From positions 40,068-104,067 of the forward strand of contig JAKLFY010000015.1 of the NCBI GenBank assembly GCA_022710935.1: a stretch of DNA of 64,000 nucleotides, given 5' to 3'. The position numbers were made by a program, and so were the translations under genes. Under the pieces are notes generated by a model that ran no database searches, was not told the DNA's origin, and was given only the letters and a program-made list of their open reading frames with translations. Source of the stretch: Verrucomicrobiota bacterium. GTDB taxonomy: Bacteria; Verrucomicrobiota; Verrucomicrobiia; Limisphaerales; J093. Below, piece after piece: positions 57,425 to 64,000 of this stretch (position 1 is the stretch's first letter; each line of letters starts with the position of its first letter).

Positions 57425-59071
57425 CTACTCGGCTTCGGAGCCGCTGCTCACAAGGACCGTGTTGGTGACGGGATGGTTCTGCCAGACCCAGTCACCCGCC
57501 TTGGCCCTCCCGGCGACGGCATGACGCCGGGTCACCGCGACCGCACCCTGATCGTCCTGGCCGTTCACCCCCAACGAGTAAAGGGTGAAACGGTCGGCTT
57601 CCCCGCGCCTGTAACGCAACGGTTGACCGTTGACGGGGTCGGGCGGAACGGGATCCAGATACCTGGGCGCAAGGGCTTCGATCGAGTCGGGCAGGGAGCC
57701 GCGGTTCAGACGGTGCCTCTCGATCGCGACGGCGACACGCGCCAAGTTGACCGTTGCCTGGGCCCGCGCGGCGTTCCGGGCCGCTGCGCTGACGGGTGGG
57801 CCCATCAGTGAGGCGAAGACGTTGTAGGGGGTGCGGCTTCCCAATCGCGCCTCGATCGACTGCTTGTCCAGGCGGGCGACAGCGATGGTGCCGGCGGCCG
57901 GATCGAAGGCCGGCAGCAAGTGCTCCTGGTACAGACGCGCGATCTGATACTGGTTGTGATACTTCAAAGGTCCCGGCAACGAGTCGTAGGGCCGGGCCGC
58001 CGATGCGTCGATGCCGCCGTTCCCTGCCTCGCGCACTTCGGCGGCGCCGCCGATCATTGCGATGGCGAAGGCGCGCTCGCCCCGCAGGCACTGGGCCATC
58101 TCTTTGACGAAATTGGCGCGTTTCAAGACACCCTCGATTTGCTCGAGCTGAGGCTCACTCCATTCATGCCGGGTCAATCCTTCCCACAAGGCTTGCATCG
58201 CCGAGTCGGTCAGAGCGATCCGGACCAGGGCGGTGATCAGGACCGGCTCTTCCGACAACGCCTCGGCCAACCGCAGCGCGGCCCGCACATCACGGGCCGC
58301 GGACGCCGGGTCGTCCACCGCCAGATGGGCCAGGGCGGAATAGACCAGCGGACGAGACAGGGCCTTGAGCGAGGCTAACTGCTGGAGCAGAAGCTCCATG
58401 TCCTCCCCGTAATGGGCCTTGAGATTCGCCCCCGGTCGGAGGGTGGCCTCGCGAATCTCATCGAGCGCGGCCTGGTTCTGGGCCAGAGCGAAAAGCAAAT
58501 CCTCGGCCGGCTTCCCCACCGGCCTGGCGGCCAAGGCCTCGAGAACGGGATCCGCGGCCTTCGAGACCGGCTGCTGCGTCCCTTCCGGATCCGCCGCAAC
58601 ACCGGGCGGGGCGTCTGCAGGCGCTCCCGCAGGGGTGTCAGCCGCGCCGTGGTCGAGTCCGCGCAACTGTCGCTGCCAGACTGGCAGGTCTTTGAACTGG
58701 CCCATTTGCCAACCGCCATTTGTGTCGTGCAAGCGCGAGGTCCAGGCGAACATCTCAGTCACACGATCACAGGCCTTCGGATCCCGTCGCCCAACTGCTC
58801 CGGACACCCCGTCCACCACGTAGTCCGAGAGCGGACGCAGCAGCGGGGTCATGAAGAAGTTGTTGTCATCCGGCACAGGCTCGGGCAGCAGGCGCCGGAA
58901 ATCGAGGGTCTCACCCTGCGCTTCCAACTCGGCCCGGTATCCCTGCCACAATCGTCGGGCGCGATAGCTCTCGATCGCGTACGCGAGGGCGAGCAGCGTG
59001 ACGAGGGCCACGGCGATGAAGACCGCGCGCTTAAGCCATTTGCTGAGTCGAGACGGTTTCCAGGCATTCAT
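57425..59071 (-). CDS. Membrane-anchored protein of unknown function
   Basis: About 548 residues from ATG 59071. A single N-terminal helix (AVFIAVALVTLLALAYAI) anchors a large helical domain (LHDTNGGWQMGQFKDLPVWQ, ALRLAEALSEEPVLITALVRIAL). It ends with a compact segment rich in Pro and Tyr (YLDPVPPDPVNGQPLRYRR, then FTLYSLGVNGQDD) that resembles the C-terminal type II secretion GspG-like tail of many planctomycete and verrucomicrobial proteins. Function unknown. The start overlaps the end of the upstream gene by 41 bases, so it belongs to the sigma-factor operon. Confidence 0.75.
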   Translation of the reverse strand: MNAWKPSRLSKWLKRAVFIAVALVTLLALAYAIESYRARRLWQGYRAELEAQGETLDFRRLLPEPVPDDNNFFMTPLLRPLSDYVVDGVSGAVGRRDPKACDRVTEMFAWTSRLHDTNGGWQMGQFKDLPVWQRQLRGLDHGAADTPAGAPADAPPGVAADPEGTQQPVSKAADPVLEALAARPVGKPAEDLLFALAQNQAALDEIREATLRPGANLKAHYGEDMELLLQQLASLKALSRPLVYSALAHLAVDDPASAARDVRAALRLAEALSEEPVLITALVRIALTDSAMQALWEGLTRHEWSEPQLEQIEGVLKRANFVKEMAQCLRGERAFAIAMIGGAAEVREAGNGGIDASAARPYDSLPGPLKYHNQYQIARLYQEHLLPAFDPAAGTIAVARLDKQSIEARLGSRTPYNVFASLMGPPVSAAARNAARAQATVNLARVAVAIERHRLNRGSLPDSIEALAPRYLDPVPPDPVNGQPLRYRRGEADRFTLYSLGVNGQDDQGAVAVTRRHAVAGRAKAGDWVWQNHPVTNTVLVSSGSEAE

Positions 59072-59516
59072 AGGTTGAAGGAGTCGGTTGACGGTGCATC
59101 CGCGCCTGGCTCGGCTCGGCGGCCCGCCGCGGTGGCAACGCCGCGGACGGCCTCGGGGCGGACGCCGGATCGTCGAGCTGCAGCGCATTGAACTCGCGGA
59201 CAGCGGCCTGATACGCCAACGCCAGACGCGCGTTGGCCCGGGTCTCGGCCATCTCGACCGCCGACGGCAGCGCCGATCGGTTCAGGATCAGGACGGCGAC
59301 CCAGCAGGCGGCCAGGGCAGCCCAGGCCGCCGGGGCAGGCCAGAGCCAGTCGCGGAGCCATTCTCCCAGGCCATTGCACGGCGAGGGCGAAGGCGCAAGG
59401 CCCGCCGACGCCGCGCCGTCGAGCCGTGCTTCCCGCAGCAACTCGTGCCGCCACTCGGGAGGAATGGGCCGGAAAGCCTCCTTCCGCAGCCGCTGTTCGA
59501 ATTCGTCCGGGTTCAT
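59031..59516 (-). CDS. Small membrane protein, probable anti-sigma-like partner
   Basis: A 161-residue protein. The N-terminal segment MNPDEFEQRLRKEAFRPIPPEWR is followed by one transmembrane helix (AWAALAACWVAVLILN) and a Pro/Ala-rich periplasmic tail. Its ATG (59516) overlaps the sigma stop in ATGA, so the two are translationally coupled. This arrangement and topology are those of anti-sigma factors, but no zinc motif is seen, so that role is inferred. Confidence 0.65.
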   Translation of the reverse strand: MNPDEFEQRLRKEAFRPIPPEWRHELLREARLDGAASAGLAPSPSPCNGLGEWLRDWLWPAPAAWAALAACWVAVLILNRSALPSAVEMAETRANARLALAYQAAVREFNALQLDDPASAPRPSAALPPRRAAEPSQARMHRQPTPSTYECLETVSTQQMA

Positions 59517-60025
59517 TGGATTTCTTCGTAGAGGGGACGCAGCCGGACGCGGAGTTTGTCTAGAGCGTAGCGGTACCGGCTGGCCGCCGTGTTCAACGGG
59601 ATATCGAGCGTCCGACTGATCGACTCGAAGGTCATCTCTTCCCACAGCTTCAGGTGCACAACCGACCTCTGCTCTGGCGGCAGTTCGGCGAGCGCGGCGT
59701 CCAGCTCACGGCGAAACGTCTCCGAGTCCGGATTGGTCGCAGGGGCGAACACAGGTTCGGACGCGGCGGCCAAAGTGTCGCGAACACGCTCGCGGCTTGT
59801 GCTGCGGCGGATCTGATCCACCCAGAGGTTGTGTGCCATCCGGAGCAGAAAGGCGCGCTCGTCGCGCACGGTCGTCTCTCGAAGCGGCCGCATTGCCAAT
59901 CGGCGGAACATCTCCTGGAGCAGATCGCGCGTGTCCGCCTCGCTGCGGGTCAGATCGAGCGCAAACGCGAACAACGCCTGGGCGTGATCGTCGTAGATCC
60001 GTTCCAAATCAGGGGCCACAGGCAT
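59513..60025 (-). CDS. ECF RNA polymerase sigma factor
   Basis: A 170-residue ECF sigma-70 family protein. Region 2 reads RSEADTRDLLQEMFRRLA and RAFLLRMAHNLWVDQIRR; region 4 reads LPPEQRSVVHLKLWEEMTFESISRTLDIPLNTAASRYRYAL (shown as LPPEQRSVVHLKLWEEM and LNTAASRYRYAL). There is no C-terminal extension. It controls its own operon in most such systems. It leads a coupled set with the genes at 59031 and 57425, and perhaps the oxidoreductase beyond. Confidence 0.92.
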   Translation of the reverse strand: MPVAPDLERIYDDHAQALFAFALDLTRSEADTRDLLQEMFRRLAMRPLRETTVRDERAFLLRMAHNLWVDQIRRSTSRERVRDTLAAASEPVFAPATNPDSETFRRELDAALAELPPEQRSVVHLKLWEEMTFESISRTLDIPLNTAASRYRYALDKLRVRLRPLYEEIQ

Positions 60026-60125
60026 GGTGGTCTGTCATGTTGCGAACAAGACGCGTGCCGGGCAGCGATTTGTCTGGAGGAAGCCGGGCATCGCGCGCGG
60101 AGGCCTCCCGGCCGACCGCGCAGGC

Positions 60126-60908
60126 TCAGGCTTTCGCGCGTCGATTGACCTTGTGGATCGCCGCCTGGTCGGTGCACTTGATGATCATCTCGTCGATGCA
60201 CACGTGCGGAGGCCGGCTGGCAACCCAGACCATCGCGTCCGCCACATCCTCCGACCTCAGCGCTTGAACGCCCTCGTAGACCTTCTTCGCCCGCTCGATG
60301 TCGCCCTTGAACCGCACCAGCGAAAACTCGGTCTCGGCCATGCCCGGATCGATCGTCGCCACGCGCAGGCCTGTCCCGCACAATTCGAGGCGCAAGGACC
60401 GGGTGATCTGCAACTCGCCCGCCTTGGCGGCGCAATAGGCGGCTGCGCCCTCGTAGGCGGTGCGGCCGGCGATCGATCCGATATTGATGATGGTCCCGGC
60501 TCGATGCGGCAGCATGAACGGCAACACCGACCGGGTCATGCGCAGCACGCCAAGCACATTGCTCTGCATCATCGCCTCCCAGTCGGCGTCCTTCCCCTCG
60601 GCCACCGGTTCAAGCCCGAGCGCCCCGCCGGCGTTGTTGACGAGCACATCCACCCGCGGCGTGAACTCCCTCACCCACGTCGCGAACGCCTCGACACTGG
60701 CCGTTCTCGCCACGTCGAGCGGATGGTAGCCAACCTCGGCGGCCCCGGCGGCCTTGGCTTCGAGCGCCACGGCGTTTAGCCGATCCTCCCGGCGGGCGCC
60801 GAGCAGAAGTCGAGTCCCTGCGCGCCCAAAGGCCATCGCGCCGGCTGCGCCAAAACCGCTCGACGCGCCTGTGATCAAAACCCATTGGCCAGTCAGTTTG
60901 TGAGACAT
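60126..60908 (-). CDS. Short-chain dehydrogenase/reductase (YdfG-like)
   Basis: A 260-residue classical SDR. The nucleotide-binding motif TGASSGFGAA is at about residues 14-23, VDVLVNNAGGALG gives the NNAG strand, and the catalytic Ser is in IINIGSIAG with YCAAK supplying Tyr and Lys. The GARR following the second strand suggests NADP preference. The nearest characterised relatives are NADP-dependent 3-hydroxy acid dehydrogenases that act on serine or related substrates; the actual substrate is unknown. It is monocistronic. Confidence 0.92.
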   Translation of the reverse strand: MSHKLTGQWVLITGASSGFGAAGAMAFGRAGTRLLLGARREDRLNAVALEAKAAGAAEVGYHPLDVARTASVEAFATWVREFTPRVDVLVNNAGGALGLEPVAEGKDADWEAMMQSNVLGVLRMTRSVLPFMLPHRAGTIINIGSIAGRTAYEGAAAYCAAKAGELQITRSLRLELCGTGLRVATIDPGMAETEFSLVRFKGDIERAKKVYEGVQALRSEDVADAMVWVASRPPHVCIDEMIIKCTDQAAIHKVNRRAKA

Positions 60909-61015
60909 GCGTTTTTTCTAGGCTGCAAACGCCCGCGCGCCAAGCCGGAAGATCAGTGGGAAGACCGATTCGGCGCATCCGGCTGTTGTCGGTGTTCTGT
61001 CGCCCGGTGAGGGCA

Positions 61016-61111
61016 CCGGGCCGACACCGGATGGATACTCTCGGTGTAGGCCGCGTGCCCCCCACGCGCCGCGAATCCATTCCAACCGACAAACTCCAGA
61101 TCACTGAGATC
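61016..61111 (+). repeat. Dispersed repeat family B, copy 2
   Basis: Shares GGGCCGACACCGGATGGA, TGTAGGCCGCGTGCCCC and ACCGACAA, in order, with the minus strand of 34794-34887. It lies in the gap between the SDR and tRNA-Val. Confidence 0.7.
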
Positions 61112-61184
61112 GATTGGGAAGGCCCGCGTTCGCAGCGGAGAAAAAACCTCCACGCCCCTCGGGCAAAGCAGGAACCAGAAGAAC

Positions 61185-61259
61185 TGGTGCGCGATAGAGG
61201 ATTTGAACCTCTGACCCCTTCCGTGTCAAGGAAGTGCTCTACCCCTGAGCTAACCGCGC
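61185..61259 (-). tRNA. tRNA-Val (GAC)
   Basis: A 75-nt tRNA with encoded CCA. The acceptor is GCGCGGT/ATCGCGC, the anticodon arm CTTCC-TTGACAC-GGAAG gives GAC (valine), the variable loop is GGGTC and the T-arm AGAGG-TTCAAAT-CCTCT. Confidence 0.95.
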
Positions 61260-61506
61260 ATCAACTGCAAAATACTATCGGCATCCCGCCCTCACGGCAA
61301 GAACAAACCCTGCGGGCTTTTTGGCCCAAAACCTTCGAAAATCCCAATAATACTTGCCTGTTCTGGCAAGTCCTCCACTGCTGCGCCTCCCCAGACTGGG
61401 CATCGTTTTCGCTTGGAAAGCACCGGGTCTGCGTGCACGTTCGAGGCACACTCGCCACAGGTTCGCGGCAAATTCACGCGAAAAAGTGGCAAACATTGGC
61501 AAACAG

Positions 61507-62622
61507 ATGAGCGCCAAGATAACGGTCCAGAAGTGGACGGTGCGCGGCCAGACCAAGTGGGCCGTCCACCGGCTGGAGGCCGGCAAACGCAAGCGGACCT
61601 TCTTCGCCTCGAAGAAGGCGGCGGAGGCGGAAGCGGGGCTCTTACGGTCGCAACAGGCAGCCGTCGGCGGTGCTTGGCTGGCCCTTCCCGCCTCCGAACG
61701 GCAACGGTTGGTCCAGGTTCATCACGAGGCCAAAGAACTCGGGGTCGATCTCGCGGATTTGCTCGCCGATTGGAAACGCAGCCCTCGGTTCACCGGTTCA
61801 AGTCCGGCGCTGGAGAGCGCGATCGCCGAGTTGCTGACCGCCAAATCGGCGTCGGGCAGGAGTGCCCGGTACGCGGAGTCGCTTTCAATTCCGCTCAGGC
61901 AGTTCGCGCGGGGGCGCGAACGCATGCCGATCGCCGGCATTGGGGTGCGCGATGTGGAAGGCTTTCTGGACTCCAAGAGCATCCATTCCCGGCAGACCCT
62001 GCGTGCGCGCCTTTCGACCCTGTTCCGGTTCGCGGTTCGGCGGGGGTACCGGGCGGATAATCCGTGCGACCGACTTGAGTCGGTCAAGGTCATCAAGAGC
62101 GCTCCGGCCATCCTGACAGTTGAACAAACGAAGAAATGCCTGGATTGGCTCGACGCCGAACGGTGGCGTGTGCTCGGGTGGTTTGTGCTGACGAGCTTCG
62201 CCGGCCTTCGGCCGGAGGAGGCCGAGAAGACTTCGTGGCATCACATCAACTTCGATGAGAATTGGATCCGTGTTGAAGCGCAGACGACCAAGGTCCGGCA
62301 GCGACGTGTCGTTTACCCGCACCCGACGGCGATGGCCTGGTTGGGACATGCCAAGATGCGAGGCGCGGAATTGCCGCTTCACCGTCAAGCTCGCCGACGC
62401 GCAATCCGAATGCTCCGAACTCTGCTGGGGTTCGCACACTGGCCCAAGGACGTGACGCGCCACACGGCCGCCTCGTACTGGCTGGCCGACACTGGAAGTG
62501 CGACGCAGGTTGCTGAAGCGTTGGGTCACAGCGAAGACGTTCTGCGCAAGAACTACATGGCGTTGGTCACACAAGCTCAGGCGCAGGAGTTCTGGAATTT
62601 GCTGCCGCCCGGGACCAAGTGA
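61507..62622 (+). CDS. Tyrosine site-specific integrase
   Basis: A 371-residue phage-type recombinase starting at ATG 61507. An N-terminal arm-binding segment (VQKWTVRGQTKWAVHRLEAG) is followed by a SAM-like core-binding domain (IGVRDVEGFLDSK, RARLSTLFRFAVRRGY). The catalytic domain has Arg in SFAGLRPEEAEKTSW, the box DVTRHTAASYWLA, and LGHSEDVLRKNYMALV with the Tyr nucleophile. The first His of the H-x-x-R box is replaced, as in many verrucomicrobial integrases. It looks intact. It starts 247 bases from the 5' end of tRNA-Val, so this is probably an integration site. An excisionase-like gene lies 40 bases downstream in the opposite orientation. Confidence 0.9.
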   Translation: MSAKITVQKWTVRGQTKWAVHRLEAGKRKRTFFASKKAAEAEAGLLRSQQAAVGGAWLALPASERQRLVQVHHEAKELGVDLADLLADWKRSPRFTGSSPALESAIAELLTAKSASGRSARYAESLSIPLRQFARGRERMPIAGIGVRDVEGFLDSKSIHSRQTLRARLSTLFRFAVRRGYRADNPCDRLESVKVIKSAPAILTVEQTKKCLDWLDAERWRVLGWFVLTSFAGLRPEEAEKTSWHHINFDENWIRVEAQTTKVRQRRVVYPHPTAMAWLGHAKMRGAELPLHRQARRRAIRMLRTLLGFAHWPKDVTRHTAASYWLADTGSATQVAEALGHSEDVLRKNYMALVTQAQAQEFWNLLPPGTK

Positions 62623-62662
62623 GCCAAAGCCGTCATGGTTCTCCAGGGATTCCCGCACCGTC

Positions 62663-62941
62663 TTATCGTCGCGGACCGTGGCCGTGGGACGCATCGAGGC
62701 GTAATCGCCTTTCGAGGTATGTGCGCGGATGAATGCGGACGTGCTTCCGGCCTTCGCGGATGACACCTGGCAATGGCGCCAACCGACGGCGGACCCAGTA
62801 CTCGCTTTCGCCGAGCCATTGGGCAAACTGGGCCGGCGTCAACAAGGCAGTTGGTTCGACTATGAAACCGCAGGGCCCCAGGGTAGGGTTCCGCGGAGAT
62901 GAGACGATCTTTTCGTTACTGCTTGGCGTTGGCGGCGGCAA
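62663..62941 (-). CDS. Excisionase-like HTH DNA-binding protein
   Basis: A frame of about 92 residues. The central part, LLTPAQFAQWLGESEYWVRRRLAPLPGVI (seen as LLTPAQFAQWLGESEYWVRR), followed by RKHVRIHPRTYLERRL, is a MerR/excisionase-type winged helix that recognises DNA near att sites. The first 25 codons are not convincing and the start may be internal (candidate TTG 62941). It is convergent with the integrase, as in compact prophage or integrative modules. Confidence 0.65.
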   Translation of the reverse strand: MPPPTPSSNEKIVSSPRNPTLGPCGFIVEPTALLTPAQFAQWLGESEYWVRRRLAPLPGVIREGRKHVRIHPRTYLERRLRLDASHGHGPRR

Positions 62942-63063
62942 TCGGTGCCAACGTGGTCATCCCAAACGAGGAATACCGGCAACATTTCCCTGAACTCGTC
63001 GCAGCAATCCGCAAACACGCCGCACAGGCCAAGCTGATCTGGGCGACGACCACCCCCGTGCGC
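62938..63063 (+). pseudogene. Fragment of an SGNH/GDSL hydrolase gene
   Basis: The frame reads IPNEEYRQHFPELVAAIRKH, then AKLIWATTTPVR, the block before the C-terminal catalytic Asp-His loop of SGNH hydrolases. Both ends are missing. It opposes and partly overlaps the 5' end of the HTH gene. Confidence 0.6.
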
Positions 63064-63163
63064 TCGTCGGCACTGCGTGATTGTGAACTGCAAGGACGAC
63101 GTATGGGTTTACGACTTGGAGAGCACAGGCACCTATCTCAATGGGGAACGGGTGAAGTCGAAA
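63062..63163 (+). pseudogene. Fragment of an FHA-domain gene
   Basis: In a frame different from the SGNH scrap the sequence reads RRHCVIVNCKDDVWVYDLES, then TGTYLNGERVKSK, the phosphothreonine-binding core of an FHA domain. The rest of the domain is lost, probably through frameshifts. Confidence 0.6.
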
Positions 63164-63397
63164 GCATCGAGGTGTTCTCGCCCGTACGCGAGGACTATCT
63201 GCGATAGCCGTTGGCCGCCCGGAGATCACGTCAGGTTTGATTGCGCAGTCGCAGACCGAGTTGGCCGGGCGAAGTGCTCGGTCATGATTGAACCGCTAAC
63301 CATGCGAAATACGCGAAATGGGAGCCAACAGCCAAAGTGTGGCTTTCGGTCTTTTTCGCGTCGTTGGCGTGTTTCGCGGTTCACCCCTCGAACACGT

Positions 63398-63586
63398 TCA
63401 CCGCTGTTCCAGCACCGCCTCGTGCCAGAAGAGGGCGATCCACTCCTTGGCCGTGATGCGGTCCTGCTCCGTGCCGCCGCGCAGCTCGGTCTTGCCGTCC
63501 AGTCGACGCACTAGTTTGGCCTGTCCGAAAACCGCCACCACCTCGTCCGTCTCGGGTCGGATCCAGTCTGCGTATTTGAGTTTCAT
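63398..63586 (-). CDS. Conserved small protein
   Basis: A 62-residue protein: MKLKYADWIRPETDEVVAVF, then LVRRLDGKTELRGGTEQDR and ITAKEWIALFWHEAVLEQR. It has the balanced composition of a real gene and resembles small uncharacterised proteins of Verrucomicrobia with the same D-W-I-x-P-x-T-D-E opening. Function unknown. Confidence 0.65.
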   Translation of the reverse strand: MKLKYADWIRPETDEVVAVFGQAKLVRRLDGKTELRGGTEQDRITAKEWIALFWHEAVLEQR

Positions 63587-63635
63587 GCCGGCGACTGTAC
63601 GGGAGGGGGTGGGACTTCTGTGGGGGGAGGGGGGA

Positions 63636-63700
63636 AAGTTGGGAGTTGGAAGTTGGGAGTTCGGCTGTGCAGAGAACGCTCAACGTGGAACGCTCAACGC
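63636..63700. repeat. Microrepeats
   Basis: GTTGGGAGTTGGAAGTTGGG and AACGCTCAACGTGGAACGCTC are short imperfect tandem units, similar in kind to those at 50668-50757. Confidence 0.55.
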
Positions 63701-64000
63701 ACGACTTTCAAGAACCTCTTTCGTTGTAGGTCGAGCGCCGACCGTTGCGCGTCGAGCGATCAAGTGCTCGGCCAATTCGCCCGTGCCGAGTGAGTGGGAG
63801 TGGGGTTGGTGGGGCATGGAATAACCGAAGATCTTCACGTGCTCCGATCGGTTTCGGCTGTGGACGACGATGATCCAAGAGTTTGGCAGGGGCCGCATGC
63901 CCATGTGCTCGTCCTGCCTGCCGGCCCGGTGGCCGTGGTTTCCGCTTGCCGATTTCGTGTCGGCGCCAGATCAGTTCGGCATGCTTGAGCCAAGACGATC
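63701..64000. other. Window end, no supported gene
   Basis: A minus-strand frame across 63680-63904 reads LPNSWIIVVHSRNRSEHVKI but no family was recognised. The window ends before it can be judged. Confidence 0.35.

Overview
The window reads as GC-rich bacterial chromosome, most likely from the phylum Verrucomicrobiota. The evidence is the mix of families: PEP-CTERM and autotransporter-repeat (PATR) surface proteins, LamG/Ig secreted proteins, a prepilin-like protein with the [17 protein letters not shown] leader, cytochrome/beta-propeller proteins of the hydrazine-synthase-alpha-like type, a WYL regulator, an ECF sigma cluster, and few clear Shine-Dalgarno sites. The phylum call is an inference from gene content; no rRNA lies in the window.

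Layout. (1) 1-10.8 kb, plus strand: a LamG/propeller/haem protein, a membrane-fused spermidine-synthase-like protein, a large propeller sensor histidine kinase and a universal stress protein. (2) 10.85-18.45 kb, a decayed accessory region: a MuB/TnsC-like ATPase without its transposase beside a 129-bp near-palindrome with perfect 24-bp inverted ends, tRNA-Leu(CAA), an internally deleted tyrosine integrase, a secreted-protein operon cut by a truncated IS1634-type transposase, a nucleotidyltransferase-like gene, a hexapeptide acyltransferase, and GxxExxxY and alpha/beta-hydrolase scraps. (3) 18.5-42 kb, an envelope/polysaccharide block: a 1835-residue PATR protein with a P-domain; a minus-strand run (LamG/Ig protein, prepilin-like protein, propeller-haem-FGE protein); a second minus-strand run (zinc metallopeptidase, sialidase, PEP-CTERM protein, tiny membrane protein, GH36 alpha-galactosidase-like enzyme); and a large secreted protein. 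(4) 41.9-45.3 kb: remnants of a type I-C CRISPR-Cas locus (C-terminal cas7, then cas4 with its nuclease core deleted), a second near-identical cas4 fragment 2.45 kb upstream, repeats, a PQQ-type propeller protein, and a selenocysteine tRNA. (5) 45.3-60.9 kb: housekeeping and signalling genes: GntP permease, MqnD (futalosine menaquinone pathway), RidA, WYL regulator, hybrid histidine kinase, fused indolepyruvate:ferredoxin oxidoreductase, an ECF-sigma/membrane-protein pair with a secreted partner, and an SDR. (6) 61-64 kb: tRNA-Val(GAC) with an intact tyrosine integrase, an excisionase-like HTH protein, and fragments of SGNH-hydrolase and FHA genes.

Working together: blocks 1 and 3 look devoted to sensing and handling complex glycans at the envelope (GH36, sialidase, LamG, PATR, PEP-CTERM sorting, a propeller sensor). 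Blocks 2, 4 and 6 are each next to a tRNA gene and are rich in integrase, transposon and defence debris, so they look like integration sites that have mostly decayed. At least three dispersed short repeat families thread the intergenic spaces. I saw no CRISPR array.
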